Shown here: piece after piece, positions 24,247 through 32,510 of the stretch
Layout of the letters: each line of letters starts with the position of its first letter
How positions within the stretch are numbered: position 1 is the stretch's first letter
From: Actinomycetota bacterium
GTDB taxonomy: Bacteria > Actinomycetota > Actinomycetes > Nanopelagicales > Nanopelagicaceae
NCBI GenBank assembly: GCA_009702925.1
Contig: WLHC01000005.1
Coordinates: 1-49,312, forward strand
Length of the DNA: 49,312 bases
Reading direction: 5' to 3'
Program-made: the position numbers and the translations under genes
Notes under the pieces: model-generated
Seen by the model: only the letters and a program-made list of their open reading frames with translations
The model's database searches: none
Told to the model about the DNA's origin: nothing

Positions 24247-24831
24247 ATGAGCACATTTAAATTTGAATTAAATCGCGAAGTAGTAATTCCTCAGTTAGTT
24301 CCAAATCCAAGTGATTATTTGATGATCGCTGGACTCGGTGGAACAGCACGAGATACAACTCGACTCACAAATGCAGGCTCAAATCTCTACACCTTAGGTG
24401 GTGCGATGGGCGCAGCAGCTTCTATGGGATTAGGACTTGCTTTGGCTCGTCCTGACAAAAAAGTTTTGGTAGTAACAGGTGATGGTGAGCTACTGATGAG
24501 CCTAGGAACTTTGGCAACTATTGCAGTTCTAAATCCGCCTAACTTGTCAATCATCTGTGTTGATAACGGACATTATGGAGAGACCGGTTATCAAGTAAGT
24601 CACACTGGTCGTGGTGTTAACTTGGAAGAGATAGCAATTGGGGCTGGAATTAAAGTTACTGCCACCGTTCAAGATGACTCTCAAGTTGCAAACGGAGCAA
24701 AAGTTGTTGCCCATGACAAGGACAGCTCATTTGTACTTCTTCGCATTAGTACTAAAGAGTCCTCGCCGATCAAGAGAAACTTGAATGCAGCTGACTGCAG
24801 AATTATCTTTAGAAAAGCATTACTAGGCTAA
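24247..24831 (+). CDS. comE: ThDP-dependent decarboxylase, beta (PP-domain) subunit, ComE-like
   Basis: This 194-residue PP domain has the ThDP/Mg motif complete: GDGELLMSLGTLATI to SIICVDNGHYGETGYQ, with the conserved Asn present (unlike the two large ThDP enzymes of the island). AAGGAGG lies before the ATG. It pairs with the alpha subunit encoded just upstream to form the active site at the subunit interface. YTLGGAMGAAASMGLGLALARPDKKVLVV is the usual lead-in. The last 20 residues or so (after the RISTKE stretch) are family-typical. The operon continues to an aldehyde dehydrogenase gene 48 bases on. Confidence 0.87.
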   Translation: MSTFKFELNREVVIPQLVPNPSDYLMIAGLGGTARDTTRLTNAGSNLYTLGGAMGAAASMGLGLALARPDKKVLVVTGDGELLMSLGTLATIAVLNPPNLSIICVDNGHYGETGYQVSHTGRGVNLEEIAIGAGIKVTATVQDDSQVANGAKVVAHDKDSSFVLLRISTKESSPIKRNLNAADCRIIFRKALLG

Positions 24832-24879
24832 ATTACGCTTTCAATTTAACTGCACCACATTATGTGAAGGGAAACTACA

Positions 24880-26388
24880 TTGTCCGAAAAAATCGAAACA
24901 TATCTCATGCTGATTGATGGGGAAAATGTTGCATCATCTAATGGTGCAACATTTGACTCAGTAAATCCTTATACAAATCAGCCTTGGGCGACAGCACCTG
25001 AAGCCACAGAAGAAGATGTGAATCGAGCGGTTCTTGCTGCACGAGCAGCGTTTGAATCAGGACCATGGTCCACAGCAACTCCTGCACATCGTGCAAAGTT
25101 ACTTCGCAATCTAGGAGCACTTATTGAAGAATCTGGTGAAGAACTTGCACGAGTGCAGGTACTTGAAAACGGAAAACTCCTTAGAGAACTCGGACCACAG
25201 ACAACAGCATTAGCAGGTCACTGCTATTTCTTTAGTGGTCTGGCAGAAACTATTTTTGGCCAGACGGTTCCAGTTAGTATTCCAAATACCGTTAACTTCA
25301 CTATGCGCGAGCCGATTGGAGTCGTTGCAGCCGTTACTCCATGGAACTCTCCATTGGCTCTGTTGATGTGGAAATTTGCTCCAGCTATTGCCGCAGGTAA
25401 CACGATGGTCGTAAAGCCATCTGAAATTACTCCTATTTCAACTCTTTTGTTTGCTGATCTAGTTCAAAAGGCTGGTTTTCCAAAAGGAGTATTTAACGTT
25501 GTCACAGGTGGCGGACAAGTTGGCGCATGGTTGACTGAGCATCCTGAAATCAACAAGATCGCATTCACCGGATCAACCAATATTGGAAGGCAAGTAGCCC
25601 TAACAGGTGCAAAGAACTTTAAGCGAGTTTCTTTGGAACTTGGCGGCAAGTCTCCAAATATAGTTTTTGCAGACGCTGACATTGATAATGCCGTTAACGG
25701 TGTAATTGCGGGAATTTTTGCAGCAACTGGTCAAACATGTCTTGCAGGTTCAAGAGTTTTGGTCGAAGAATCTGTCTACGAAGAGTTCACGAAAAAGTTT
25801 GTTGCCAGAACAGAAAAGATCATTGTTGGCGATCCAAATCATCCTGAAACAGAGATGGGAACACTAGCCTGCAGAGCCCAGTACGATAAAGTTTTGAGTT
25901 ACTTCAAAATTGGCGTTGAAGAAGGCGCAACATTGCTAACTGGCGGAGTTAAAGCTAATGATCCTAAATTAGGTGGAGGACTTTTTGTTCTGCCAACGAT
26001 TTTTGGTGATGTTAAGAACGACATGCGAATTGCTCGTGAAGAAATCTTTGGCCCAGTAGCCTCTGTGATCAAGTTTAAAGATGAAGATGAGGCAATTCGA
26101 ATTGCAAATGATACAAAATTTGGGCTGGCAGCTGGTGTTTGGTCAAATGATGTAAAGCGCGTGCATAGAGTTGTTGGAAAACTACGCGCAGGAACTATTT
26201 GGGTAAACAACTATCGCCGTACAAATTATGCAATGCCATTTGGTGGCTATGGTGAGAGTGGTCTTGGTAGAGAAAATGGAGTCGAGTCAATCCATGAGTA
26301 CACAGAGGTTAAGAGTGTTTGGATCGATATTGGCGGAAAAGTTGCCGATCCATTCAATCCAAGAGCCGGACAGACGCCAGCAAAATAA
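24880..26388 (+). CDS. NAD(P)-dependent aldehyde dehydrogenase
   Basis: This 502-residue ALDH has N156 (TPWNSPL), FTGSTNIG, general base E253 (LELGGKSPNIV) and nucleophile C287 (ATGQTCLAGSR) all in place. The start is TTG with GAAGGGA about eight bases before. It follows the ComDE-like genes, so the aldehyde product of that decarboxylase is its likely substrate; if the upstream acid is sulfopyruvate, this would be a sulfoacetaldehyde dehydrogenase. That reading depends on the substrate guess and should be treated as a hypothesis. It converges on the DpaA-like gene with 16 bases between. Confidence 0.88.
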   Translation: MSEKIETYLMLIDGENVASSNGATFDSVNPYTNQPWATAPEATEEDVNRAVLAARAAFESGPWSTATPAHRAKLLRNLGALIEESGEELARVQVLENGKLLRELGPQTTALAGHCYFFSGLAETIFGQTVPVSIPNTVNFTMREPIGVVAAVTPWNSPLALLMWKFAPAIAAGNTMVVKPSEITPISTLLFADLVQKAGFPKGVFNVVTGGGQVGAWLTEHPEINKIAFTGSTNIGRQVALTGAKNFKRVSLELGGKSPNIVFADADIDNAVNGVIAGIFAATGQTCLAGSRVLVEESVYEEFTKKFVARTEKIIVGDPNHPETEMGTLACRAQYDKVLSYFKIGVEEGATLLTGGVKANDPKLGGGLFVLPTIFGDVKNDMRIAREEIFGPVASVIKFKDEDEAIRIANDTKFGLAAGVWSNDVKRVHRVVGKLRAGTIWVNNYRRTNYAMPFGGYGESGLGRENGVESIHEYTEVKSVWIDIGGKVADPFNPRAGQTPAK

Positions 26389-26404
26389 TTATTTGTTGTT
26401 GGGT

Positions 26405-27280
26405 TTAAAAGGGATCGTAGGTATCTAAGACTTCCTTAATGAAGCCAAACCGAATATCACCTGTTGATGTTGGAGCGCGGTTTCCTAATCCTCGTGCCCA
26501 CACAATGTTTAAGCCTGAATCAGCATCTTTGTCATGATCCATGCCTCCTGGAGGCGAAGCAATGTCTACGATCATCTTGCCGCTGAGCTTTTTGTAGTCT
26601 GCTACTTGAATAGTTGATGTGTCAGGTGCGGTGTTGATAACGATGTCAGAGTTAATCATGGCTTCAAGTCTTTGTTCCCAGTCATAGGCAGTTGCACCAA
26701 CTTGTCGAGCCCGTTCTTGTCCAACTTTGTTTCGTGTTGCAACAATCACTTTCGCTTTAAGGCCAAGGAGCACATCTGTGATTGCTACACCTGTGGCACC
26801 ATAACCAAGAACGCTAAAGGTGTACTCACGTAAAGTCTTGTCGGTTTTTTCAATTAACTGCTTGAGCAGGCCTTCTGCAACTGTATTGGAGTTTGCAACG
26901 GCCAAATGTCTCTCATCTTTGGATTCAATGATTCGAAACTTGAGATTCTTGGAAGCTTCAGTCATGGATGCAGAAGATCGGCCAAGGATTAATCCACCTT
27001 CTGAAATCTTTGTGTTCTTTAGTAGATCTTCCACTAAGAGAATTGGCGTCTGAGCTGCAAAGGGTGAAAAAATTGCATCTCCAGATATACCTGGCGCTGG
27101 TGCAATGACCCAATGCGCTCCAGCTACTGCATCTTGAGCGGTTGCAGAATATGGAACCGGGGGATTAGGCAATTTTTCAAGGCCATAGATTCGTACTTCG
27201 TGCCCCATGTCAATCAATCTCTCTGCTACACGAAGCTCTCGTGCATCACCACCGAGAATTGCGATTACTCTTTTTGGCAT
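26405..27280 (-). CDS. Dipicolinate synthase subunit A-like NAD(P)-binding protein
   Basis: This 291-residue protein follows DpaA (SpoVFA) of endospore formers in order of blocks: RVIAILGGDARELRVAERL at the start, FSVLGYGATGVAITDVLLGLKAKV in the middle (second Rossmann motif) and IVDIASPPGGMDHDKDADSG then RGLGNRAPTSTGDI near the end. DpaA makes dipicolinate from the DapA product together with DpaB; no DpaB gene and no spore genes are here, and the host group does not form endospores. It probably oxidises or reduces some other hydroxy-/imino-dicarboxylate. A start at 27280 is preferred (GGGGA just upstream); one at 27292 is possible. It is downstream of, and probably co-transcribed with, the MFS gene. 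Confidence 0.78.
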   Translation of the reverse strand: MPKRVIAILGGDARELRVAERLIDMGHEVRIYGLEKLPNPPVPYSATAQDAVAGAHWVIAPAPGISGDAIFSPFAAQTPILLVEDLLKNTKISEGGLILGRSSASMTEASKNLKFRIIESKDERHLAVANSNTVAEGLLKQLIEKTDKTLREYTFSVLGYGATGVAITDVLLGLKAKVIVATRNKVGQERARQVGATAYDWEQRLEAMINSDIVINTAPDTSTIQVADYKKLSGKMIVDIASPPGGMDHDKDADSGLNIVWARGLGNRAPTSTGDIRFGFIKEVLDTYDPF

Positions 27281-27318
27281 TTCATTCCCCATTCTGATTT
27301 GGATTGATTTTTGGACTT

Positions 27319-28530
27319 CTATTCAGCATTGTTTTCCGGCGGAGATTTGAAGATTGTTAGAAATACACCTGTACTCATAACCATTGTTGTTGCAAGCCAG
27401 GCACCATTCATTCCTGCAACATCTGCCACACCACCCATTGCTAGCGGTAGGCCCAGTTGCCCAAGCCTGTGACCGAACATTCGAACTCCAAGTGCTTTTC
27501 CGCGCTCACTTTTATCGACCGTATCCATCAACATAACCAAAGTGATGGGTTGTGCAATACCAAGTCCGATCCCAAGGAATGCCATAGAAAGGAAGGCAAA
27601 CTCTTGGCTTACAAAAGTTAGCGAAGCAAAACCGATGCATCCACAGACAATTGACCACGCCAAGATTTCCTTGCGCCCAAATCTGTCTACTAATCGAAGA
27701 GAGACCATTCGAATCAATAATGTGAAAACTGCGCGACTTGCTAAAAGTGCACCAACCATCGAAGGGCTTATGTTTCTTTCAATAGCCCAAAGTGGAAGGA
27801 ATGTGATGAGAACATCTTGAGCGGCAACAACAATTGCACTAGACAACATAATTGCCCACGTTGTTGAGTTCGAACCTGAGCTTTTGCGCTCTTGTTTCTT
27901 AAGTTTGCGCTCTTTAGCAGACTGTTGTGGGTGACTTAGAGCGTGCTGGCCTTTTGCTTCGCGAATGATGATTGCAGCTGGAAGTGCCGAAAGACAGACA
28001 AGAAGTGCTATAGCTAAACCTGCTTGAGAATTTATCTGATTTGAAGCAGTAGATGATGCAAATTGTCCAGCCAAAAACAGTGTCGCTCCCGGACCTATAG
28101 CTTGGCCAACAGAGACCATTGTTGAATAATTTGTGTACATTTCCATGTGTTTTTCAGCTGGAAAATGTGTAGCTATATACATTGTGTGCCCAGGCATTGC
28201 GACAACATGCCCAAGTCCCATGATCATTGCGGCAATAAACAGAATTGTGAAGTTGCTTGCAAACAAAGCGGTAACGGCTCCAGCTGCTTCCAGAATTACA
28301 CCTACAACCGTGCCTCGCCCAGGCCCAATACGATCTAACCAATGGCCAACAGGAATTGCTACCAAAAGTGAAAGCCCACCAAAAGCTGCTGCTAACAAAC
28401 CTATTTGACTAATTGGTGCATCAAGTTCGATCGCACGATATGTAACCATTGGGCGCAATCCAAAGTAGGCAGCTTGCATGATGATGCCCTGGAACATAAG
28501 TAATCTATAGGGGCTCCTACTTATCGCCAT
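27319..28530 (-). CDS. MFS transporter
   Basis: This 403-residue, 12-helix major facilitator protein has the A-like motif GHWLDRIGPGRGTVVG between helices 2 and 3, the related DRFGRKEILAW in the second half, and a lysine-rich central loop (KERKLKKQERK). No close functional subgroup is recognisable. As it lies in the catabolic island behind a doubled predicted GntR operator and upstream of the DpaA-like gene, it probably moves a pathway substrate or exports a product (for instance an acid end-product). Direction of transport is unknown. Confidence 0.85.
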   Translation of the reverse strand: MAISRSPYRLLMFQGIIMQAAYFGLRPMVTYRAIELDAPISQIGLLAAAFGGLSLLVAIPVGHWLDRIGPGRGTVVGVILEAAGAVTALFASNFTILFIAAMIMGLGHVVAMPGHTMYIATHFPAEKHMEMYTNYSTMVSVGQAIGPGATLFLAGQFASSTASNQINSQAGLAIALLVCLSALPAAIIIREAKGQHALSHPQQSAKERKLKKQERKSSGSNSTTWAIMLSSAIVVAAQDVLITFLPLWAIERNISPSMVGALLASRAVFTLLIRMVSLRLVDRFGRKEILAWSIVCGCIGFASLTFVSQEFAFLSMAFLGIGLGIAQPITLVMLMDTVDKSERGKALGVRMFGHRLGQLGLPLAMGGVADVAGMNGAWLATTMVMSTGVFLTIFKSPPENNAE

Positions 28531-28594
28531 TCACCACCTACTTGTCTAGAAAACAGCCATGAGCATGATTTTCTTACTTGTGTGGCTGACCTCT

Positions 28595-28616
28595 GTATAT
28601 ATACCAGTGTATACAA
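28595..28616. promoter_or_regulatory. Double predicted GntR/FCD operator upstream of the MFS gene
   Basis: Two palindromes lie side by side: GTATATATAC (28595-28604) and TGTATACAA (28608-28616). They sit 65-86 bases before the MFS start and just past the end of the gntR gene. The second has the island's shared core. This supports separate control of the MFS/DpaA-like pair by the regulator. Confidence 0.55.
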
Positions 28617-28653
28617 ATATTGCTGAGAGTCAAAATTTTCTGACAAAGTAACG

Positions 28654-29349
28654 CTATGGTTTGCGAACGGTATCCCAGAGCCTTAAACGGATATCTCTTG
28701 CATGCAAGAAGTGTTCGCGCGCGATTTCACTTGCTGCATTTGCATCTCGCAGTTCGATAGCACGCAATAGGGCTGCATGCTCTTTACCTGCCTGCTCCCA
28801 ACGACCATCTGAAGCTAAAGTGGTTCCTGGAAAATGCGCCAGGTGTAGATCTAAGCGACTGAGAAGATCTACAAGAGATTCATTGTGACCAGCTCGCCAC
28901 ATCGCCATGTGGAAATCTCTGTTGACTTCTAACATCTCATTTTGATTTTTTGTATCTACAGTTGACCATCGATCCACTGATCGTTGAAGTAATCTGATGT
29001 CTTGAGATGTTCTTCTCTCTGCTGCAAATCGCGCAACAGAAGCTTCTAATACTGCGCGATTTTCATAAATGTCTAAAATTTCATCAGGAGTACGTTCGCG
29101 AACAACTAGTCGACCTTTGTCTCTGGTTAAAAGTCCATCTTGTTCTAATCTGGTCAATGCCTCACGGATTGGCGTGCGACTTACTTTGAACCAAGTTGCT
29201 AAACTAGATTCAATTAGGGGTGCACCAGGTTGAATTTCATTGACCAATATGGCATCCCTCAGCCACTCATAGGGCTGTGGCTTGGCCTTAGGGGTCGGAA
29301 GTGTTTTCCTAACACTTGACTTGCCTGAGGGCTTACTTAGAGCGGTCAT
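28654..29349 (-). CDS. GntR-family transcriptional regulator, FCD (FadR) subfamily
   Basis: In this 231-residue protein the N-terminal winged helix reads YEWLRDAILVNEIQPGAPLIESSLATWF, then VSRTPIREALTRLEQDGLL, the classic GntR DNA-binding block. The C-terminal FCD domain has the metal-site residues in NRDFHMAMW (Asp and His), an AHF segment, KEHAALL and REHFLHARD. FCD regulators bind carboxylate effectors and usually repress. The gene sits near the middle of the island and diverges from the ThDP/PrpD operon across a 24-base near-perfect palindrome. It is the only regulator gene in the 31 kb, so it is the natural candidate for all the TGTATACA-type sites. Confidence 0.92.
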   Translation of the reverse strand: MTALSKPSGKSSVRKTLPTPKAKPQPYEWLRDAILVNEIQPGAPLIESSLATWFKVSRTPIREALTRLEQDGLLTRDKGRLVVRERTPDEILDIYENRAVLEASVARFAAERRTSQDIRLLQRSVDRWSTVDTKNQNEMLEVNRDFHMAMWRAGHNESLVDLLSRLDLHLAHFPGTTLASDGRWEQAGKEHAALLRAIELRDANAASEIAREHFLHARDIRLRLWDTVRKP

Positions 29350-29433
29350 AATTTCAAACTCTATCTCAATGCCTTAAAAAGGTCAGTAGCAATACCCTTG
29401 ACCTAGACCCCCAAATCCTGAAAGAATAACGCT

Positions 29434-29457
29434 CATTGTGCACACGTGTACACAATG
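29434..29457. promoter_or_regulatory. 24-base near-perfect palindrome between gntR and the ThDP/PrpD operon
   Basis: CATTGTG (29434-29440) and CACAATG (29451-29457) flank a central CACACGTGTA; only one base pair of the twelve is mismatched. It contains TGTGCACA and TGTACACA, both relatives of the island core. It lies 85 bases upstream of the gntR start and 48 before the ThDP gene, so it could serve autoregulation and operon control at once. It is the most symmetric site in the window outside terminators. Confidence 0.6.
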
Positions 29458-29504
29458 TAAGGGTAGTTGCCCATAATCTCGCGAGTTTTAGAAAAGGATG
29501 CAAA

Positions 29505-31142
29505 GTGGCTAACAACGCAGCAAATCAAGTGGACAAGAGTGTCGCTACAGTTATGGCGGAATACATCAAGGCAGCGAAGATTCCATTTATTTTTGCATAC
29601 CCAGGAGACCCCATTATTGAGTTCATGGAGGCATCTCGTGCCCTTGACATTGACATTGTTTTAGCCCGACGTGAAGGAACTGCAGCCATGATGGCAACAG
29701 GTTATGCCGCAGCTACTGGAAATATAGGTTGTGTACTTTCAACCCTTGGGCCGGGATCTACAAACTTAGTAAATGGAGTTGCCGCTGCAAACTGGGATCG
29801 ACTTCCTATGTTGGCTATTTCAGGTCAGATCGATACAGCGCGTGAGCAGTACTTCACACATCAAGTTGTAGATCATAAGTTGATGTTTAGTCCTGTAACT
29901 AAATGGAGTGGACGTGTTGAAAATGGCGCTGTCGGAACAATTATGCGAAAGGCACTGCGCACTGCAACAGCTGACAGGCCAGGATCTGTTCACTTAACGG
30001 TTGCAGAAGATGTCTTTAAAGCAACAGCAAAAGGTGGAGATGTTCGAATTCCACCATTGAGCAATGTCGGAACAGGAATGAGAGTTGTACGCGCCCCGGG
30101 AAGCTCAGCAGATCCACATAAAATTCTTGCAAATGCAAAGCGTCCTGTTTTCTTGTCAGGAATTGGCGCAGTTCGTTCGGGCGCTCGCGATGCGATGGTG
30201 GCGTTGGCAGAGAAAACCGGAATTCCTGTTGTTACTGCTCCAATGTCTAAAGGAAGTTTCCCTGAAGATCATCCATTGTTTGCAGGGGTTGTCGACATGG
30301 CTTGTCAGCAAGTTATGTGGGATTTCCTTGAAAGTGCAGATTTGATTATTTCTGTCGGTTTTGATTGCGTAGAACTTATTAAGCCATGGTCAGCAACAGC
30401 CCCAGTTTTACACATTGATTCAACTGAAAATAGCGATCAGATCTATTTTGCCGATTGTGAAATGGTTGGAAGCATTCCAATGATGCTGGACTGGCTGCGT
30501 GAAGAGTGGAAGGGTGGCACAGTTTGGAATACAAAAGAAATTGAAGCTCATAAAACTAAACTTCGTGACACTTACTACAGTGGAAAAGTTGCTGGAAAAC
30601 TCAATCCAACAGATGTTGTTGATGTTGTCCGTGCTGCAATGCCTAAATCAACAGTTGGTGTTTCAGATGTTGGTTCACACAAGATGCTCATCGGTCAGGG
30701 TTGGACGACATATGAACCTCGTGGACTATTAATGACAAATGGACTTTCATCTATGGGATATGGAATTCCTGCGGCTATCGCTGCTTCCCTTACAGATAGA
30801 AGTCGTCCGGTTGTTGCAATGGTTGGCGATGGTGGATTTGCGATGGCAGCTACTGAAGTTCGCCTTGCAGCAGAGCGCAAACTTCCGATCGTATTCGTGG
30901 TTTTTGTTGATCACAGTTTGAATCGTATTGAGATAAAGCAAATGGTTCGCGGCTACCCAAGTACTGCAACCAAGATCGAAGACTCAGACCTTGTAAAAAT
31001 GGCAGAAGCAATGCACTGTGATGGTGCACGTGCATCAAGTATTGCCGAGCTAGAACGAATTATGGCTGGAGCAGTTGGAATTACACGGCCATTGGTTGTA
31101 GAAGCTCGAATTGATCCAGGTCAGTACGAGGCACAGTTTTGA
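29505..31142 (+). CDS. ThDP-dependent decarboxylase/lyase, acetolactate synthase-like
   Basis: This 545-residue ThDP enzyme has catalytic Glu E57 (ARREGTAAMMATG), LGPGSTNLVNGVAAA, a central domain (RPVFLSGIGAVRSGA), and the PP-domain motif GDGGFAMAATEV leading to VFVDHSLNRIEIKQ. The usual NN is replaced by D-H, as D-K in the 16994 paralogue, so the two share a family distinct from ordinary acetolactate synthase. The GTG at 29505 has AAAAGGA six bases before it; the in-frame ATG upstream lies inside the palindrome and would be blocked. It heads a four-gene operon with PrpD, a DUF1932 dehydrogenase and an ALDH. A decarboxylase role feeding the ALDH is likely. Confidence 0.85.
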   Translation: MANNAANQVDKSVATVMAEYIKAAKIPFIFAYPGDPIIEFMEASRALDIDIVLARREGTAAMMATGYAAATGNIGCVLSTLGPGSTNLVNGVAAANWDRLPMLAISGQIDTAREQYFTHQVVDHKLMFSPVTKWSGRVENGAVGTIMRKALRTATADRPGSVHLTVAEDVFKATAKGGDVRIPPLSNVGTGMRVVRAPGSSADPHKILANAKRPVFLSGIGAVRSGARDAMVALAEKTGIPVVTAPMSKGSFPEDHPLFAGVVDMACQQVMWDFLESADLIISVGFDCVELIKPWSATAPVLHIDSTENSDQIYFADCEMVGSIPMMLDWLREEWKGGTVWNTKEIEAHKTKLRDTYYSGKVAGKLNPTDVVDVVRAAMPKSTVGVSDVGSHKMLIGQGWTTYEPRGLLMTNGLSSMGYGIPAAIAASLTDRSRPVVAMVGDGGFAMAATEVRLAAERKLPIVFVVFVDHSLNRIEIKQMVRGYPSTATKIEDSDLVKMAEAMHCDGARASSIAELERIMAGAVGITRPLVVEARIDPGQYEAQF

Positions 31143-32491
31143 CAGTTTCGGTCCTTCAAGAACTTTCAAATTTTTTTGTAGAGCAACGAAGCCAACCGAT
31201 ACCTCAAGATGTTGAGAAAGCAGCAATAAAAGCAATAATTGATTGGACTGCAGGCACGTTAGTGGGGGCTCGCGAAAAGCCCTCTCAAATTCTTGCCACT
31301 TCTCTGCAAGATTCTATGAATGCTAACGCACGCGCTAGAACCTTTACTGGTCATGGATTAACTGATGTGCGTACGGCTGCGCTCATCAATGGAACTGCAG
31401 CACATGTTTCAGAGATTGATGATATTTATCGTGATGGTTTGTACCATCCTGGTGCACCAACAATTGCAGCAGCCATTGCAATTGGAGAGGCACAGGGCGC
31501 CTCTGGAGCAGATCTGATACGAGCGGTAGTCGTCGGTTATGAAATAGGTTGCCGAATCGCCCGTGAAGTTAATCCCACTCACTATAAATATTGGCATACA
31601 ACAGGAACCGTAGGTGCAATCGGTGCAGCTGCCGCAGCCGCTGAGATATTGAAGTTGAATTCGACTCAATTTACGGATGCATTAGCTACTTCAATAACGA
31701 TGGCTGCAGGATTACAGCAAGCATTTAAAGATGATTCGATGAGCAAGCCACTACATTCTGGAAGAGCTGCCGAGTCTGGCGTTTTGTCAGCTATGGCAGC
31801 TAAACACGGATTCACCGGAAGCCATGGAATATTTGATGGTTCGAGTGGTTTCTCAATAGCTATGGGAAATGGCCCAACTACTTCGGAAGTTTTAGATAAC
31901 CTCGGAGACTCTTGGGCAATCAAGGAGATCACTGTTAAGAATCACTTCTGCTGCGGTCACACCTTTGCTCCGATTGATGGCGCTTTAGAACTTTCTTCGA
32001 AGGGGATTAAAGCTGATCAGATTAAGTCAATCGAGGTAGAGACATATTCAAAAGCCATTGAGATTGCTGGAATAAAATCTCCGACTACTGCATTTGATGC
32101 AAAATTTTCAATTCCATATACAGTGGCAACTGCCTTGTGTGGTGGAACTGTAAGAATTAAAGCTTTTGAGGATGAAGCTCTACAAAACTCAGAAGTAAGA
32201 AAATTAATGCATTTAGTTACTCTTAAACCTTCTGCAGAGAAAGATCTGAACTACCCCCGAAAGCGAAGTGCGAAAATCACGATTACAACTTTGGATGGCT
32301 CGGTCCATGTTTCCGACCGGCAAACACGTAAAGGTGATCCTGATGACCCGATGAGCCAAGCCGAAGTTTCATCAAAATTTGTAGATCTGGTAAATCCAAT
32401 TTACGGCGAACTTGTAACAAACGAAATTCTTGCTCAATTGTCATCTCTTTCCAAGCTCGATGATATTCGCACAATAAAGTTCAACGGTTAG
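31139..32491 (+). CDS. MmgE/PrpD-family protein
   Basis: The start is TTG in a TTGA overlap with the ThDP gene stop, preceded by GAGG. This 450-residue protein shows the family pattern: AAIKAIIDWTAGTLVGA, ALINGTAAHVSEIDDIY, YHPGAPTIAAAIAIGEAQGASG, VVGYEIGCRIARE, HSGRAAESGVLSAMAAKHGFTG and KNHFCCGHTFAPIDGALEL. Members include 2-methylcitrate dehydratase (PrpD), cis-aconitate decarboxylase and epimerase-type relatives. No methylcitrate synthase or lyase gene is in the window, so a standard methylcitrate cycle is not supported. A hydratase, dehydratase or decarboxylase acting on a tricarboxylate-like intermediate fits the neighbours better. Confidence 0.86.
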   Translation: MTVSVLQELSNFFVEQRSQPIPQDVEKAAIKAIIDWTAGTLVGAREKPSQILATSLQDSMNANARARTFTGHGLTDVRTAALINGTAAHVSEIDDIYRDGLYHPGAPTIAAAIAIGEAQGASGADLIRAVVVGYEIGCRIAREVNPTHYKYWHTTGTVGAIGAAAAAAEILKLNSTQFTDALATSITMAAGLQQAFKDDSMSKPLHSGRAAESGVLSAMAAKHGFTGSHGIFDGSSGFSIAMGNGPTTSEVLDNLGDSWAIKEITVKNHFCCGHTFAPIDGALELSSKGIKADQIKSIEVETYSKAIEIAGIKSPTTAFDAKFSIPYTVATALCGGTVRIKAFEDEALQNSEVRKLMHLVTLKPSAEKDLNYPRKRSAKITITTLDGSVHVSDRQTRKGDPDDPMSQAEVSSKFVDLVNPIYGELVTNEILAQLSSLSKLDDIRTIKFNG

Positions 32492-32510
32492 TTCAAGAGA
32501 GGAATATGAG

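Noticed and set aside
26405-27280. Evidence of endospore formation from the DpaA-like gene
   Set aside because: No DpaB or other spore gene is near and the context is catabolic.
29505-31142. Sulfoacetaldehyde acetyltransferase (Xsc) for the large ThDP enzyme
   Set aside because: Would complete a sulfonate pathway, but the enzyme is shorter than typical Xsc and its PP motif (VDHSLNRIEIKQ) does not look like Xsc. No pta gene is beside it.
31139-32491. Methylcitrate cycle (PrpD with PrpF)
   Set aside because: No methylcitrate synthase, methylisocitrate lyase or AcnD gene is present, and the two genes are in different operons.
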